NCBI GenBank assembly: GCA_041618535.1
Contig: JBFKFP010000012.1
Span: forward strand, 1 to 29,628
Source of the DNA: SHLJ01 sp041618535
Lineage (GTDB): Bacteria; Bacteroidota; Bacteroidia; Flavobacteriales; Flavobacteriaceae
Direction: 5' to 3'
DNA length: 29,628 bases
The position numbers and the translations under genes are program-made. Below the pieces are notes generated by a model. That model had not been told where the DNA came from and did not search any database. It saw only the letters and a program-made list of their open reading frames with translations. Below, in pieces: positions 14,630 to 21,803 of the stretch. The stretch's first letter is position 1; every line of letters begins with the position of its first letter.

Positions 14630-17600
14630 ATGGATACGAAATCCCATAAGCTGATTTGCGATGCCAACGAGGCGGTTGCAAGAGTAGCGCATAAAACCAA
14701 TGAAGTTTGCGCCATTTATCCGATCACACCGGCTTCACCCATGGGTGAGATGGTGGACGTATTAAGCGCAGAAGGCAGGAAAAATATCTGGGGGAACATC
14801 CCCAGGATTGTAGAAATGCAAAGTGAGGGAGGAGCTGCAGGAGCCGTCCACGGGTCGCTTCAGGCAGGTGCGCTCACCACTACTTTTACGGCCTCACAGG
14901 GTCTGCTACTAATGATTCCCAATATGTACAAAATTGCCGGGGAATTGTTGCCCTCGGTCATTCATGTTGCGGCCAGGACAGTAGCCACGCATGCATTATC
15001 TATTTTCGGTGATCATTCCGATGTCATGGCCACCCGTCAGACAGGGTTCTCTATGCTCTTCGGCGGATCGGTACAGGAAGCACAGGATTTTGCTCTTATT
15101 TCGCAGGTAGCAACCCTGAAATCCAGGGTTCCGTTCCTCAATATATTCGACGGGTTCAGAACATCACATGAGATCTCCAAAATCGATGGCATTTCAGATG
15201 AAACCTATAAGGCCATGATGCCCGAAGAAGATATTATGGCCCATAAGAACAGGTCGCTGGACCCCGATCATCCGGTAGTGCGCGGAACTTCCCAAAATCC
15301 GGACGTCTTCTTCCAGGCAAGGGAAGCTGCAAACCTCTACTATGAAAAAGTGCCGGGAATTGTCCAGGATACTATGGATGAATTCTATAATCACACAGGA
15401 CGGCGATATAGCCTGTTTTACTACATCGGACACCCTGAAGCCGAAAAGGTAGTAGTGATCATGGGATCAGGTCAGGGCCCGGTGATGGAAGCCGTTGAGA
15501 CCATGGCTGGCCGTGGCGAAAAAGTTGGCGCCATCATCATCAGGTTATTCCGTCCGTTCTCAATAGATCATTTTATTGATGCACTTCCGGAAACCGTGAA
15601 AAAGGTTGCGGTACTTGACCGCACAAAAGAACCCGGTAGTGTTGGAGAACCACTTTATATGGATGTAACCTCAGCTCTAGCCGAACAGAATCGTAATATG
15701 GAGACCATAATAGGTGGCCGTTACGGACTCTCGTCAAAAGAATTTGACCCCGCAATGGTTAAGGCTGTATTCGACGAACTGGATAAGAAAAATCCGAAGA
15801 ACCATTTCACCATCGGCATCAATGATGACGTTTCGCATACCAGTCTTGAAGTTGGTGAAAGACTTGAGACCATTAAAAGCACATTCAACTGTATGTTCTA
15901 TGGTTTAGGGTCTGACGGCACAGTGGGTGCCAATAAGAATTCGATCAAGATAATTGGTGAAACAACAGACAATTACGTACAGGGATATTTTGTTTATGAC
16001 TCCAAGAAGGCTGGTGCTCAAACCGTCTCTCACCTGAGATTCGGTCCGAAGCCTATCTACTCTACTTACCTGATTCATAAAGCTGATTTCATAGCTTGTC
16101 ATCAGTTTAATTTCATAGAAAAATATGACATCCTTAAAAACATAAAAAAGGGAGGCACATTCCTGCTGAATTCACCATATTCCAATGATGAGATCTGGGA
16201 TAAACTTCCCAAAAGAATCCAGGAGGAAATCGTTGAGAACGATCTCAAGTTCTATGTGATAGACGCTACTAAAGTAGCGCACGATGCCAAACTCGGGAAA
16301 CGAACCAATACGGTGTTGCAAACCTGCTTCTTTGCAATTTCAGGAATTCTTCCCCAGGAAGAAGCCATCCAGAAGATCAAGAATGCGATCGTGAAGACTT
16401 ACTCCCATAAAGGCGATCATATAGTTCAAATGAATTTTAATGCCGTTGATCAATCAATTGAAAATCTTCAAAGGGTTGATTACCCGAGGGAGATCACCTC
16501 AACTGCCGAGTTCAGGCCATCGCTTACCGGTGATCTGGATCCGTTCGTTAAAGAAGTACTCGGGAAGATCATGGCCGGCCGTGGTGACGAATTACCGGTA
16601 AGCGCTTTTCCCGTGGACGGTACATTCCCAACCGGAACAACACAATATGAAAAACGAGGTATAGCTGATTTTATCCCTGTGTGGGATGATGAAAATCTTT
16701 GTACCCAGTGTAATAAATGTGTGGCTATATGTCCGCACGCAGCAATAAGGGCAAAGGTGGTTTCTAAATCCGATCTTGGGGACGCCCCGGCATCATTAAA
16801 GGCTGTGCCTGCTATAGGAAGGCCATTCGACAAGGAGACCGAATCTTATGTATTACAGGTATCTCCCGAGGATTGCACAGGATGTGATCTGTGCGTTGCC
16901 GTCTGTCCTGCTGAAAGCAAAGAGGTTGAGAATTTCAAAGCCATCAATATGCACAAGAAACTGGATGTTGAAGCTGAGGAAAACACCAACTGGGATTACT
17001 TTATCAATCTGCCGGATTACGATCGTACGGCCTTGCAGATAACCAATGTTAAGGGATCACAGTTCCTCGAGCCGTTGTTTGAATTCTCAGGCGCCTGTTC
17101 AGGCTGTGGTGAGACACCATATATCAAGATGCTGACGCAATTATATGGTGACAGCATCATGATTGCCAATGCCACCGGCTGTTCTTCGATCTATGGTGGA
17201 AACCTGCCAACAACGCCTTACAAGACCAATAAAGACAATCGCGGTCCCGCTTGGGCCAACTCCCTGTTCGAGGACAATGCTGAATTCGGTCTTGGAATGC
17301 GTCTTGCGCTAACCAAAAAACAGGAGATAGCGGTAGACCTGCTTCAATCTTTGGAAGATAAAGTGGGCCCAGAGTTAGTGGAATCCATAATCAAAAACCC
17401 GGAATCGAATGAAGCTGAAAAAGCCAAAAAGCATGCAGATGTTAAGTTGCTCACAAGCAAGCTAAAAGGAATGTTGAATGATCCTATTGCCAAAAAGCTG
17501 GACCAGATGAGCGAGTATCTCAGAAAGAAAGCTGTCTGGGTTATCGGTGGTGACGGATGGGCCTATGACATCGGATATGGTGGTGTTGATCATATTATGG

Positions 17601-18163
17601 CTTCAGGAGAAGACATCAATATTATGGTACTGGATACCGAGGTCTATTCAAACACAGGTGGTCAAACTTCAAAGTCCACTCCTTTGGGCGCGAGTGCCAA
17701 ATTCTCAGTTTCTGGTAAACGCACCAATAAGAAAAGCCTTGCACTACAAGCGATTTCCTATGAAAACGTTTATGTGGCACAGGTAGCGATGGGCGCTAAG
17801 GATCAGCAAACCCTGAAAGCCATAGAAGAGGCTGCGGCTTACCCGGGGCCATCTATCATCATAGCCTATTCACATTGCGGTGAGCATGGCTATGACCTTA
17901 AAGACGGTGCCCTGCAACAGGACCGGGCTGTGAAATCGGGCTACTGGCCATTGTTCAGGTATGATCCATCCAAACCAAAAGGCAAGAAATTCAGGCTAGA
18001 TTCCAAAGAACCTACCATTCCACTGGAAGAGTTCATGTACAATGAGACCCGATTTACACGGGTAGCCAAGGAAAATCCTGAGCTTGGAGCAAGTTTGCTG
18101 GAGCGTGCGAAAGAAGAAGTTGGTACCAAGTGGGAACGACTTGAGTTATATAGAAATATGTAA
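14630..18163 (+). CDS. nifJ: Pyruvate:ferredoxin (flavodoxin) oxidoreductase
   Basis: Single-chain enzyme of 1177 aa, full length for this family (about 1170-1190). Domains in order: the alpha pyrimidine-binding domain (YPITPASPMGEMVD, GDHSDVMATRQTGFSMLFG), domain II, the gamma-type domain (GLGSDGTVGANKNSIKIIGE, about residues 425-445), a dicluster ferredoxin domain (C691/C694/C697/C701 and C749/C752/C755/C759), then the TPP domain with CSGCGETPY (C823), NATGCSSIYGG, GGDGWAYDIGYGG (about 973) and DTEVYSNTGGQTSKSTPLGA, and the late Cys in SHCGEHGYDL. It interconverts pyruvate + CoA and acetyl-CoA + CO2 with ferredoxin or flavodoxin. AAGGAATT before the ATG is a good Shine-Dalgarno site, unusual in this window. 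A terminator on each side indicates a monocistronic or nearly monocistronic gene. Confidence 0.96.
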   Translation: MDTKSHKLICDANEAVARVAHKTNEVCAIYPITPASPMGEMVDVLSAEGRKNIWGNIPRIVEMQSEGGAAGAVHGSLQAGALTTTFTASQGLLLMIPNMYKIAGELLPSVIHVAARTVATHALSIFGDHSDVMATRQTGFSMLFGGSVQEAQDFALISQVATLKSRVPFLNIFDGFRTSHEISKIDGISDETYKAMMPEEDIMAHKNRSLDPDHPVVRGTSQNPDVFFQAREAANLYYEKVPGIVQDTMDEFYNHTGRRYSLFYYIGHPEAEKVVVIMGSGQGPVMEAVETMAGRGEKVGAIIIRLFRPFSIDHFIDALPETVKKVAVLDRTKEPGSVGEPLYMDVTSALAEQNRNMETIIGGRYGLSSKEFDPAMVKAVFDELDKKNPKNHFTIGINDDVSHTSLEVGERLETIKSTFNCMFYGLGSDGTVGANKNSIKIIGETTDNYVQGYFVYDSKKAGAQTVSHLRFGPKPIYSTYLIHKADFIACHQFNFIEKYDILKNIKKGGTFLLNSPYSNDEIWDKLPKRIQEEIVENDLKFYVIDATKVAHDAKLGKRTNTVLQTCFFAISGILPQEEAIQKIKNAIVKTYSHKGDHIVQMNFNAVDQSIENLQRVDYPREITSTAEFRPSLTGDLDPFVKEVLGKIMAGRGDELPVSAFPVDGTFPTGTTQYEKRGIADFIPVWDDENLCTQCNKCVAICPHAAIRAKVVSKSDLGDAPASLKAVPAIGRPFDKETESYVLQVSPEDCTGCDLCVAVCPAESKEVENFKAINMHKKLDVEAEENTNWDYFINLPDYDRTALQITNVKGSQFLEPLFEFSGACSGCGETPYIKMLTQLYGDSIMIANATGCSSIYGGNLPTTPYKTNKDNRGPAWANSLFEDNAEFGLGMRLALTKKQEIAVDLLQSLEDKVGPELVESIIKNPESNEAEKAKKHADVKLLTSKLKGMLNDPIAKKLDQMSEYLRKKAVWVIGGDGWAYDIGYGGVDHIMASGEDINIMVLDTEVYSNTGGQTSKSTPLGASAKFSVSGKRTNKKSLALQAISYENVYVAQVAMGAKDQQTLKAIEEAAAYPGPSIIIAYSHCGEHGYDLKDGALQQDRAVKSGYWPLFRYDPSKPKGKKFRLDSKEPTIPLEEFMYNETRFTRVAKENPELGASLLERAKEEVGTKWERLELYRNM

Positions 18164-18164
18164 A

Positions 18165-18199
18165 GATCAGATCGGCTCCCTAACAGGAGCCGTTTGATC
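18165..18199 (+). terminator. Hairpin terminator after nifJ
   Basis: CGGCTCC and GGAGCCG form a 7-bp GC-rich stem around CTAACA, extended by outer GATCA/TGATC pairs after a small internal loop. It starts 2 bp after the nifJ stop. Only three T residues follow the inner stem, so it may terminate partially and allow read-through to the small gene downstream. Confidence 0.65.
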
Positions 18200-18224
18200 C
18201 TAGTATAACTTATCAGAATTTAAA

Positions 18225-18593
18225 ATGGAAATAATGACCGCGAATGCATATTTTGAAGAAGCCACGAGGAAATTATCCCAGGCCAGCCACGAGCTGTACA
18301 GGCCTGAGGAAGATGTAGTGACCTACCTGGTATGTCAGAATTCACATTTGGCCATTGAAAATTTCCTTAAAGGATTTTTAGTAAAAAACAAGGTAGATCC
18401 GGACGGGTTCAGCTCAGTTGATGAGCTCTATTCCAACTGCAAGACTTTAAATGGAAAGTTTGAGGAGGTTAACATCGAGGGGCATTCCTTTGAATCTCAT
18501 GCTAACGACAAATACTGTAACTCGAAGGTCAGTCGTTGTTATGAGCTGGCTAGCAGTCTCGACAGTTTTTTAAGGAAGGAGCAGTTAATATGA
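18225..18593 (+). CDS. Small HEPN-like domain protein downstream of nifJ
   Basis: Protein of 122 aa that is mostly helical. The N-terminal region (ANAYFEEATRKLSQASHELYRPEEDVVTYLVCQNSHLAIENFLKGFLV) resembles HEPN domains: an AxxxFxxAxxxL helix, then a hydrophobic helix with SHLAIENFLKGFL. The R-x4-6-H motif of ribonuclease-type HEPN proteins is not evident, so nuclease activity is not supported. It has four Cys (37, 72, 98, 105), many for its size. No partner nucleotidyltransferase is adjacent. It lies 61 bp after nifJ, beyond the hairpin, and may be expressed by read-through. An alternative ATG three codons on (18234) has GGAAATA in front of it and is equally likely. Function unknown; a link with the oxidoreductase is only positional. 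Confidence 0.7.
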   Translation: MEIMTANAYFEEATRKLSQASHELYRPEEDVVTYLVCQNSHLAIENFLKGFLVKNKVDPDGFSSVDELYSNCKTLNGKFEEVNIEGHSFESHANDKYCNSKVSRCYELASSLDSFLRKEQLI

Positions 18594-18608
18594 TAATAAT
18601 GAAACTTT

Positions 18609-18641
18609 AAGGGTTCCGATCAATCAACATTGATGACCCTT
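18609..18641. terminator. Candidate bidirectional hairpin between the HEPN-like gene and nfu
   Basis: AAGGGT (18609-18614) pairs with ACCCTT (18636-18641), and the inner ATCAAT (18619-18624) pairs with ATTGAT (18629-18634) around CAAC. It spans the convergent gap and runs into the last codons of nfu. The position suits a shared terminator; T-runs are short. Confidence 0.4.
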
Positions 18642-18859
18642 TCAATCTGGGGTGCGTATTTCTTAATCGTCATTTCAACCCCTGATTGGAGGGTCATTTG
18701 ATTTACCGTACAATTTGTACACGCACCAAGAAGCTGTACTTTTACCAGTTTATCATCCTCAATACTAACAAGGGAAATATTTCCCCCGTCGCTCTGAAGA
18801 AAGGGGCGAATCTCATCAAGCGCCTTCTCCACATTTATCTTTAATTCCTCCCCGGTCAT
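18620..18859 (-). CDS. nfu: NifU C-terminal-domain Fe-S scaffold/carrier protein
   Basis: Protein of 79 aa that consists only of the Nfu domain: IRPFLQSDGGNISLV, then GACTNCTVNQMTLQSGVE, with the cluster-binding C47 and C50, and the ending IERVINVD. Nfu proteins bind a [4Fe-4S] cluster, bridged between two monomers, and deliver it to target enzymes. It starts 3 bp after the mrp stop and so is in the same transcript as another Fe-S carrier. Its targets could include the cluster-rich Rnf, Kor and NifJ proteins encoded next door, which is inference. Confidence 0.92.
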   Translation of the reverse strand: MTGEELKINVEKALDEIRPFLQSDGGNISLVSIEDDKLVKVQLLGACTNCTVNQMTLQSGVEMTIKKYAPQIERVINVD

Positions 18860-18862
18860 AAT

Positions 18863-19999
18863 TTATTTTTTGACTGCCGAGCATCCGGCCATGGTTGTAA
18901 TTTTAATTGCCTCGGTTGGCGGAAGATTGGTATTGCGGTCTACTACTTCCTGTACCATTTTTTTCGTTATTTCCTCAAAAGCCTCTTCCTGCGGTGTAGA
19001 AGACTGCAAAGCAGCAGGCCTGCCTATATCTCCAGCTTCTCTAATGCTTTGGACGAGCGGTAATTCACCAAGGAATGGCACTGACAGATCTTCAGCAAGG
19101 TTTCGCGCACCTTCTCTTCCGAAGATATAATACTTATTATCCGGAAGTTCATCCGGGGTGAAATAGGCCATATTTTCTACTATGCCTAATACAGGAACGT
19201 TTATGCTTTCCTGCTGAAACATAGCAACTCCTTTCCTGGCATCTGCAAGGGCCACGATCTGGGGAGTACTTACTACAACTGCCCCTGTAATGGGTAAGGA
19301 TTGCATGATGCTCAAATGAATGTCACCAGTGCCCGGCGGGAGGTCAATGAGCAGGAAGTCCAGCTCACCCCAGGCGGCATCGAAGATCATTTGGTTAAGT
19401 GCTTTAGCTGCCATAGGCCCCCTCCAGATAACGGCCTGTTCAGGTTTGGTAAAAAATCCTATCGACAGTATCTTAACCCCATAATTTTCTACTGGTCGCA
19501 TCTTGGAAACACCGTTCACATCAACAGCCAGCGGCCTCTCTAAAGCCACATCAAACATCAAAGGGATAGATGGCCCGTAAACATCTGCATCAAGGACTCC
19601 AACTTTAAATCCCATATTAGAAAGTGTCACTGCCAGATTTGCCGTGACGGTCGACTTACCAACTCCGCCCTTCCCGGAGGCAACGGCTACTATGTTGGTT
19701 ATCCCTGGTATGGGATTTCCCTTGATCTCGTTAAGCTGCGGCGTTGAAGGCGCGTCCACTTTAACATTTACCGTGACCTTGGCTTTTTCATAAACCTGAT
19801 CATGAATCGCCTTCATGATATCCACTTCCACGCGTTTTTTCGCCTGCAAGCTGGGATTATTGATGGTTACATCCACTATCACCTCATCGGCGAAAGTGAC
19901 TACGTTATTCACTGCTCCACTATCGATCCAATTACCGCCTTCACCCGGAGCGCTGATGGATTTTAAGGCGTCGAGAATATCTTGTTTTGTAAGCTTCAC
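18863..19999 (-). CDS. mrp: Mrp/NBP35 family Fe-S cluster carrier ATPase
   Basis: Protein of 378 aa. An N-terminal MIP18/DUF59 domain (about 1-90) is followed by the Mrp ATPase domain with a deviant Walker A, ASGKGGVGKSTVTANLA (109-117 core), the LDADVYGPSIPLMF switch, and LLIDLPPGTGDIHLS. The family transfers Fe-S clusters to apoproteins. The CxxC motif that binds the bridging cluster in E. coli Mrp/ApbC is absent: the equivalent region reads ENMAYFTPDELPDNKYYIFG. The only Cys noted is near the C-terminus (AGCSAVKK). Translation begins with GTG (MKLTKQDILDALKS); a -7 element lies 32 bp upstream. Confidence 0.92.
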   Translation of the reverse strand: MKLTKQDILDALKSISAPGEGGNWIDSGAVNNVVTFADEVIVDVTINNPSLQAKKRVEVDIMKAIHDQVYEKAKVTVNVKVDAPSTPQLNEIKGNPIPGITNIVAVASGKGGVGKSTVTANLAVTLSNMGFKVGVLDADVYGPSIPLMFDVALERPLAVDVNGVSKMRPVENYGVKILSIGFFTKPEQAVIWRGPMAAKALNQMIFDAAWGELDFLLIDLPPGTGDIHLSIMQSLPITGAVVVSTPQIVALADARKGVAMFQQESINVPVLGIVENMAYFTPDELPDNKYYIFGREGARNLAEDLSVPFLGELPLVQSIREAGDIGRPAALQSSTPQEEAFEEITKKMVQEVVDRNTNLPPTEAIKITTMAGCSAVKK

Positions 20000-20030
20000 T
20001 ATCTTATTAATTTAGAATTGATCTAAAATA

Positions 20031-20038
20031 CAAATATA
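20031..20038 (-). promoter_or_regulatory. Candidate -7 element for mrp-nfu
   Basis: On the minus strand TATATTTG matches TAnnTTTG exactly and lies 31 bp before the mrp GTG start, in the 102-bp gap after the alkyltransferase-like gene. It predicts a leader of about 27 nt. No TTTG was seen at the -33 distance. Confidence 0.5.
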
Positions 20039-20101
20039 CGGCATATCCCCCATAATTCAGTAGGAAAGAACTGTTTTGATTTATTTGAAAGGCAAAGCAA
20101 A

Positions 20102-20437
20102 TTATGTCTTCAATTCTCCGGATGGGTCCCAGAACAATTCCTTAAAATCCCTTACCTGGTTGTTCTCTATGATCACCCCCTCATTCTCCAGGAGCTGTTG
20201 CATAAGGTTAGTTCCCTGGAAATGATGTTTCCCGGTTAACAGACCTGTTCTATTAACCACCCTGTGAGCCGGCACATTTTTGGTGTGAGAGGCATTCATG
20301 GCATAACCTACCATCCTTGCACTTTTGGCAGCTCCAAGATATCGGGCTATGGCACCGTAACTGGTTACACGTCCGTATGGCACTAACCTTACTACGTCAT
20401 ATACCCGTTCAAAAAAACTGAGGGTCTCCGCTTTCAT
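20102..20437 (-). CDS. Alkyltransferase-like (ATL) protein, MGMT family lacking the active-site Cys
   Basis: Protein of 111 aa that consists of the DNA-binding domain of O6-alkylguanine-DNA alkyltransferases (FFERVYDVVRLVPYGRVTSYGAIARYLG with the helix-turn-helix and the Arg finger region SARMVGYAMN). The active-site motif PCHRV is PAHRVV here, so the acceptor Cys is replaced by Ala and the protein cannot demethylate DNA by the classical mechanism. ATL proteins bind alkylated guanines and pass the lesion to nucleotide excision repair; most known ATLs have Trp at this place. The start (MKAETLSFFERVYD) lies 2 bp after the stop of the LysE-family gene, so it is the third gene of a trmB operon. 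Confidence 0.87.
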   Translation of the reverse strand: MKAETLSFFERVYDVVRLVPYGRVTSYGAIARYLGAAKSARMVGYAMNASHTKNVPAHRVVNRTGLLTGKHHFQGTNLMQQLLENEGVIIENNQVRDFKELFWDPSGELKT

Positions 20438-20439
20438 AT

Positions 20440-21069
20440 CTAGAACTCTTTCAAAATATTGATGAGGGTAATAAGGGCCACCAGGCCTGTAATTCCTCCT
20501 ATGATGTAGTTCATGCTTCTCTGGGTGGTTAAGGCTCCTCCCTTTATCCTGTCGAAGAAAAATATGTAAATGTAGAGCATTACAAAAGTCCCACAGGCCG
20601 TACCTGCGACATACGACCAAATGCTGAGTGTTTCAAAGGTCATCAACTCAAAAGATGCCAGCGTCAATGTCATATAGGCGTGAAAAGGGATCGGGAACAT
20701 ATTCAAACCGGATAACAGCATGCCCTGGAAAAATCGGCTATGCCTGCTTTTTGGAGGTGCAGGCAATATTGATTTAGGCTGCTTTTTGGCCAGGAGAAGA
20801 AAATAGATGCTGATCAGAAAAAAGATGACGAGGGCAACCCGTTGAAGAATGTCGATCACATCAGGATGATTACTCAGGTATCTTGCGAATATAGCCGCGA
20901 CAAAAGACTGAATGCATACCACAACACAAACCCCCATCGAGAAGATGATACCGCGATTGTAGCCTTCTTTCATGCTGATCTTTGCAGCCGACATATTGAG
21001 CAATCCGGGTGGGATCACCCCTATAAAGGCAATAATCAACCCGATAAAAAAAACAATGGTAACGTCCAA
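20440..21069 (-). CDS. LysE-family transporter
   Basis: Membrane protein of 209 aa with six predicted spans. The N-terminal segment GLIIAFIGVIPPGLLNMSAAKISMKEGYNRGI matches the LysE/RhtB pattern (PGP-like motif before a Gly-rich helix and a basic loop). Family members export amino acids such as lysine, arginine, threonine or homoserine; the substrate is not predictable here. The start appears to be TTG (MDVTIVFFIGL), 4 bp after the trmB stop, with AAGGA just upstream; no ATG occurs before the first membrane span. Lower certainty attaches to the start than to the gene. Confidence 0.82.
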   Translation of the reverse strand: MDVTIVFFIGLIIAFIGVIPPGLLNMSAAKISMKEGYNRGIIFSMGVCVVVCIQSFVAAIFARYLSNHPDVIDILQRVALVIFFLISIYFLLLAKKQPKSILPAPPKSRHSRFFQGMLLSGLNMFPIPFHAYMTLTLASFELMTFETLSIWSYVAGTACGTFVMLYIYIFFFDRIKGGALTTQRSMNYIIGGITGLVALITLINILKEF

Positions 21070-21073
21070 ATCC

Positions 21074-21748
21074 TTATTTTAATCTAAACCTAATATACGT
21101 AATTGCCTTCTTTTGTTCCAGGAAGGATTCTTCATAAAAAGTTTGAATAGCTGTTACTTCCTCAGGGCTGCCTTCCCTGTTATATATATCATGATTCGAA
21201 TACATGATCTCATGTCCCAGACCTTGCAGCAAACCCAGTGTATAGCCATGCAGAAACTCTGAGTCCGTTTTGAGATGGACCAGGCCATCAGGTGTCAGGA
21301 TTTTTTTATATTTCTGAAGAAATTCTGAATTTGTCATCCTGTGCTTGGTACGCTTGTACTTGATCTGCGGATCAGGGAAAGTGATCCAGATCTCATCTAC
21401 CTCTGAAGGTCCGAATGCATGTTCTATCAATTCGATCTGAATCCTCAGAAAAGCGGCATTGCTTAATGATTCTTCAAGAGCCGTTTTTGCTCCTCTCCAG
21501 AAACGCGCACCTTTTATATCGATTCCAATGAAGTTCTTATCAGGAAAAAGTTTGGCCAATCCCACCGTGTACTCACCTTTGCCACATCCCAATTCCAGGA
21601 CAAGAGGGTTATCATTCCTGAAAATCAGGTCTCTCCAACGTCCTTTAAACCCGAACTTTCCTTCCAGCAATTCATCCCTTGATGGCTGGTAGACATTAGA
21701 GAATGTCTCATTCTCCCTGAATCGTTTCAGCTTATTCTTACTGCCCAC
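21074..21748 (-). CDS. trmB: tRNA (guanine-N7-)-methyltransferase
   Basis: Protein of 224 aa that methylates G46 of tRNA using S-adenosylmethionine. Motif I is LVLELGCGKGEYTVGLA (residues 49-65), followed by FIGIDIKGARFWRGAKTALEE, the catalytic region ITFPDPQIKYKRTKHRMT and the C-terminal TPDGLVHLKTD and TYIRFRLK. The N-terminus MGSKNKLKRFRENETF is typical of Bacteroidota TrmB and starts with GTG. It heads the operon trmB, LysE-family gene, ATL gene, and is divergent from the glycosyltransferase gene with only 55 bp between the starts. Confidence 0.95.
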   Translation of the reverse strand: MGSKNKLKRFRENETFSNVYQPSRDELLEGKFGFKGRWRDLIFRNDNPLVLELGCGKGEYTVGLAKLFPDKNFIGIDIKGARFWRGAKTALEESLSNAAFLRIQIELIEHAFGPSEVDEIWITFPDPQIKYKRTKHRMTNSEFLQKYKKILTPDGLVHLKTDSEFLHGYTLGLLQGLGHEIMYSNHDIYNREGSPEEVTAIQTFYEESFLEQKKAITYIRFRLK

Positions 21749-21791
21749 GTATTTTTGAAATTTCGGTAAAATTAAGGAAACATTTTAGCTT

Positions 21792-21799
21792 TATCTTTG
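21792..21799 (+). promoter_or_regulatory. -7 element placing transcription start at the glycosyltransferase ATG
   Basis: TATCTTTG matches TAnnTTTG exactly and ends only 4 bp before ATG 21804. With normal spacing, transcription would begin at or within 1-2 bases of the start codon, giving a leaderless mRNA. There is no Shine-Dalgarno sequence, consistent with this. No -33 TTTG was found at the usual distance. Confidence 0.5.
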
Positions 21800-21803
21800 T
21801 TAG

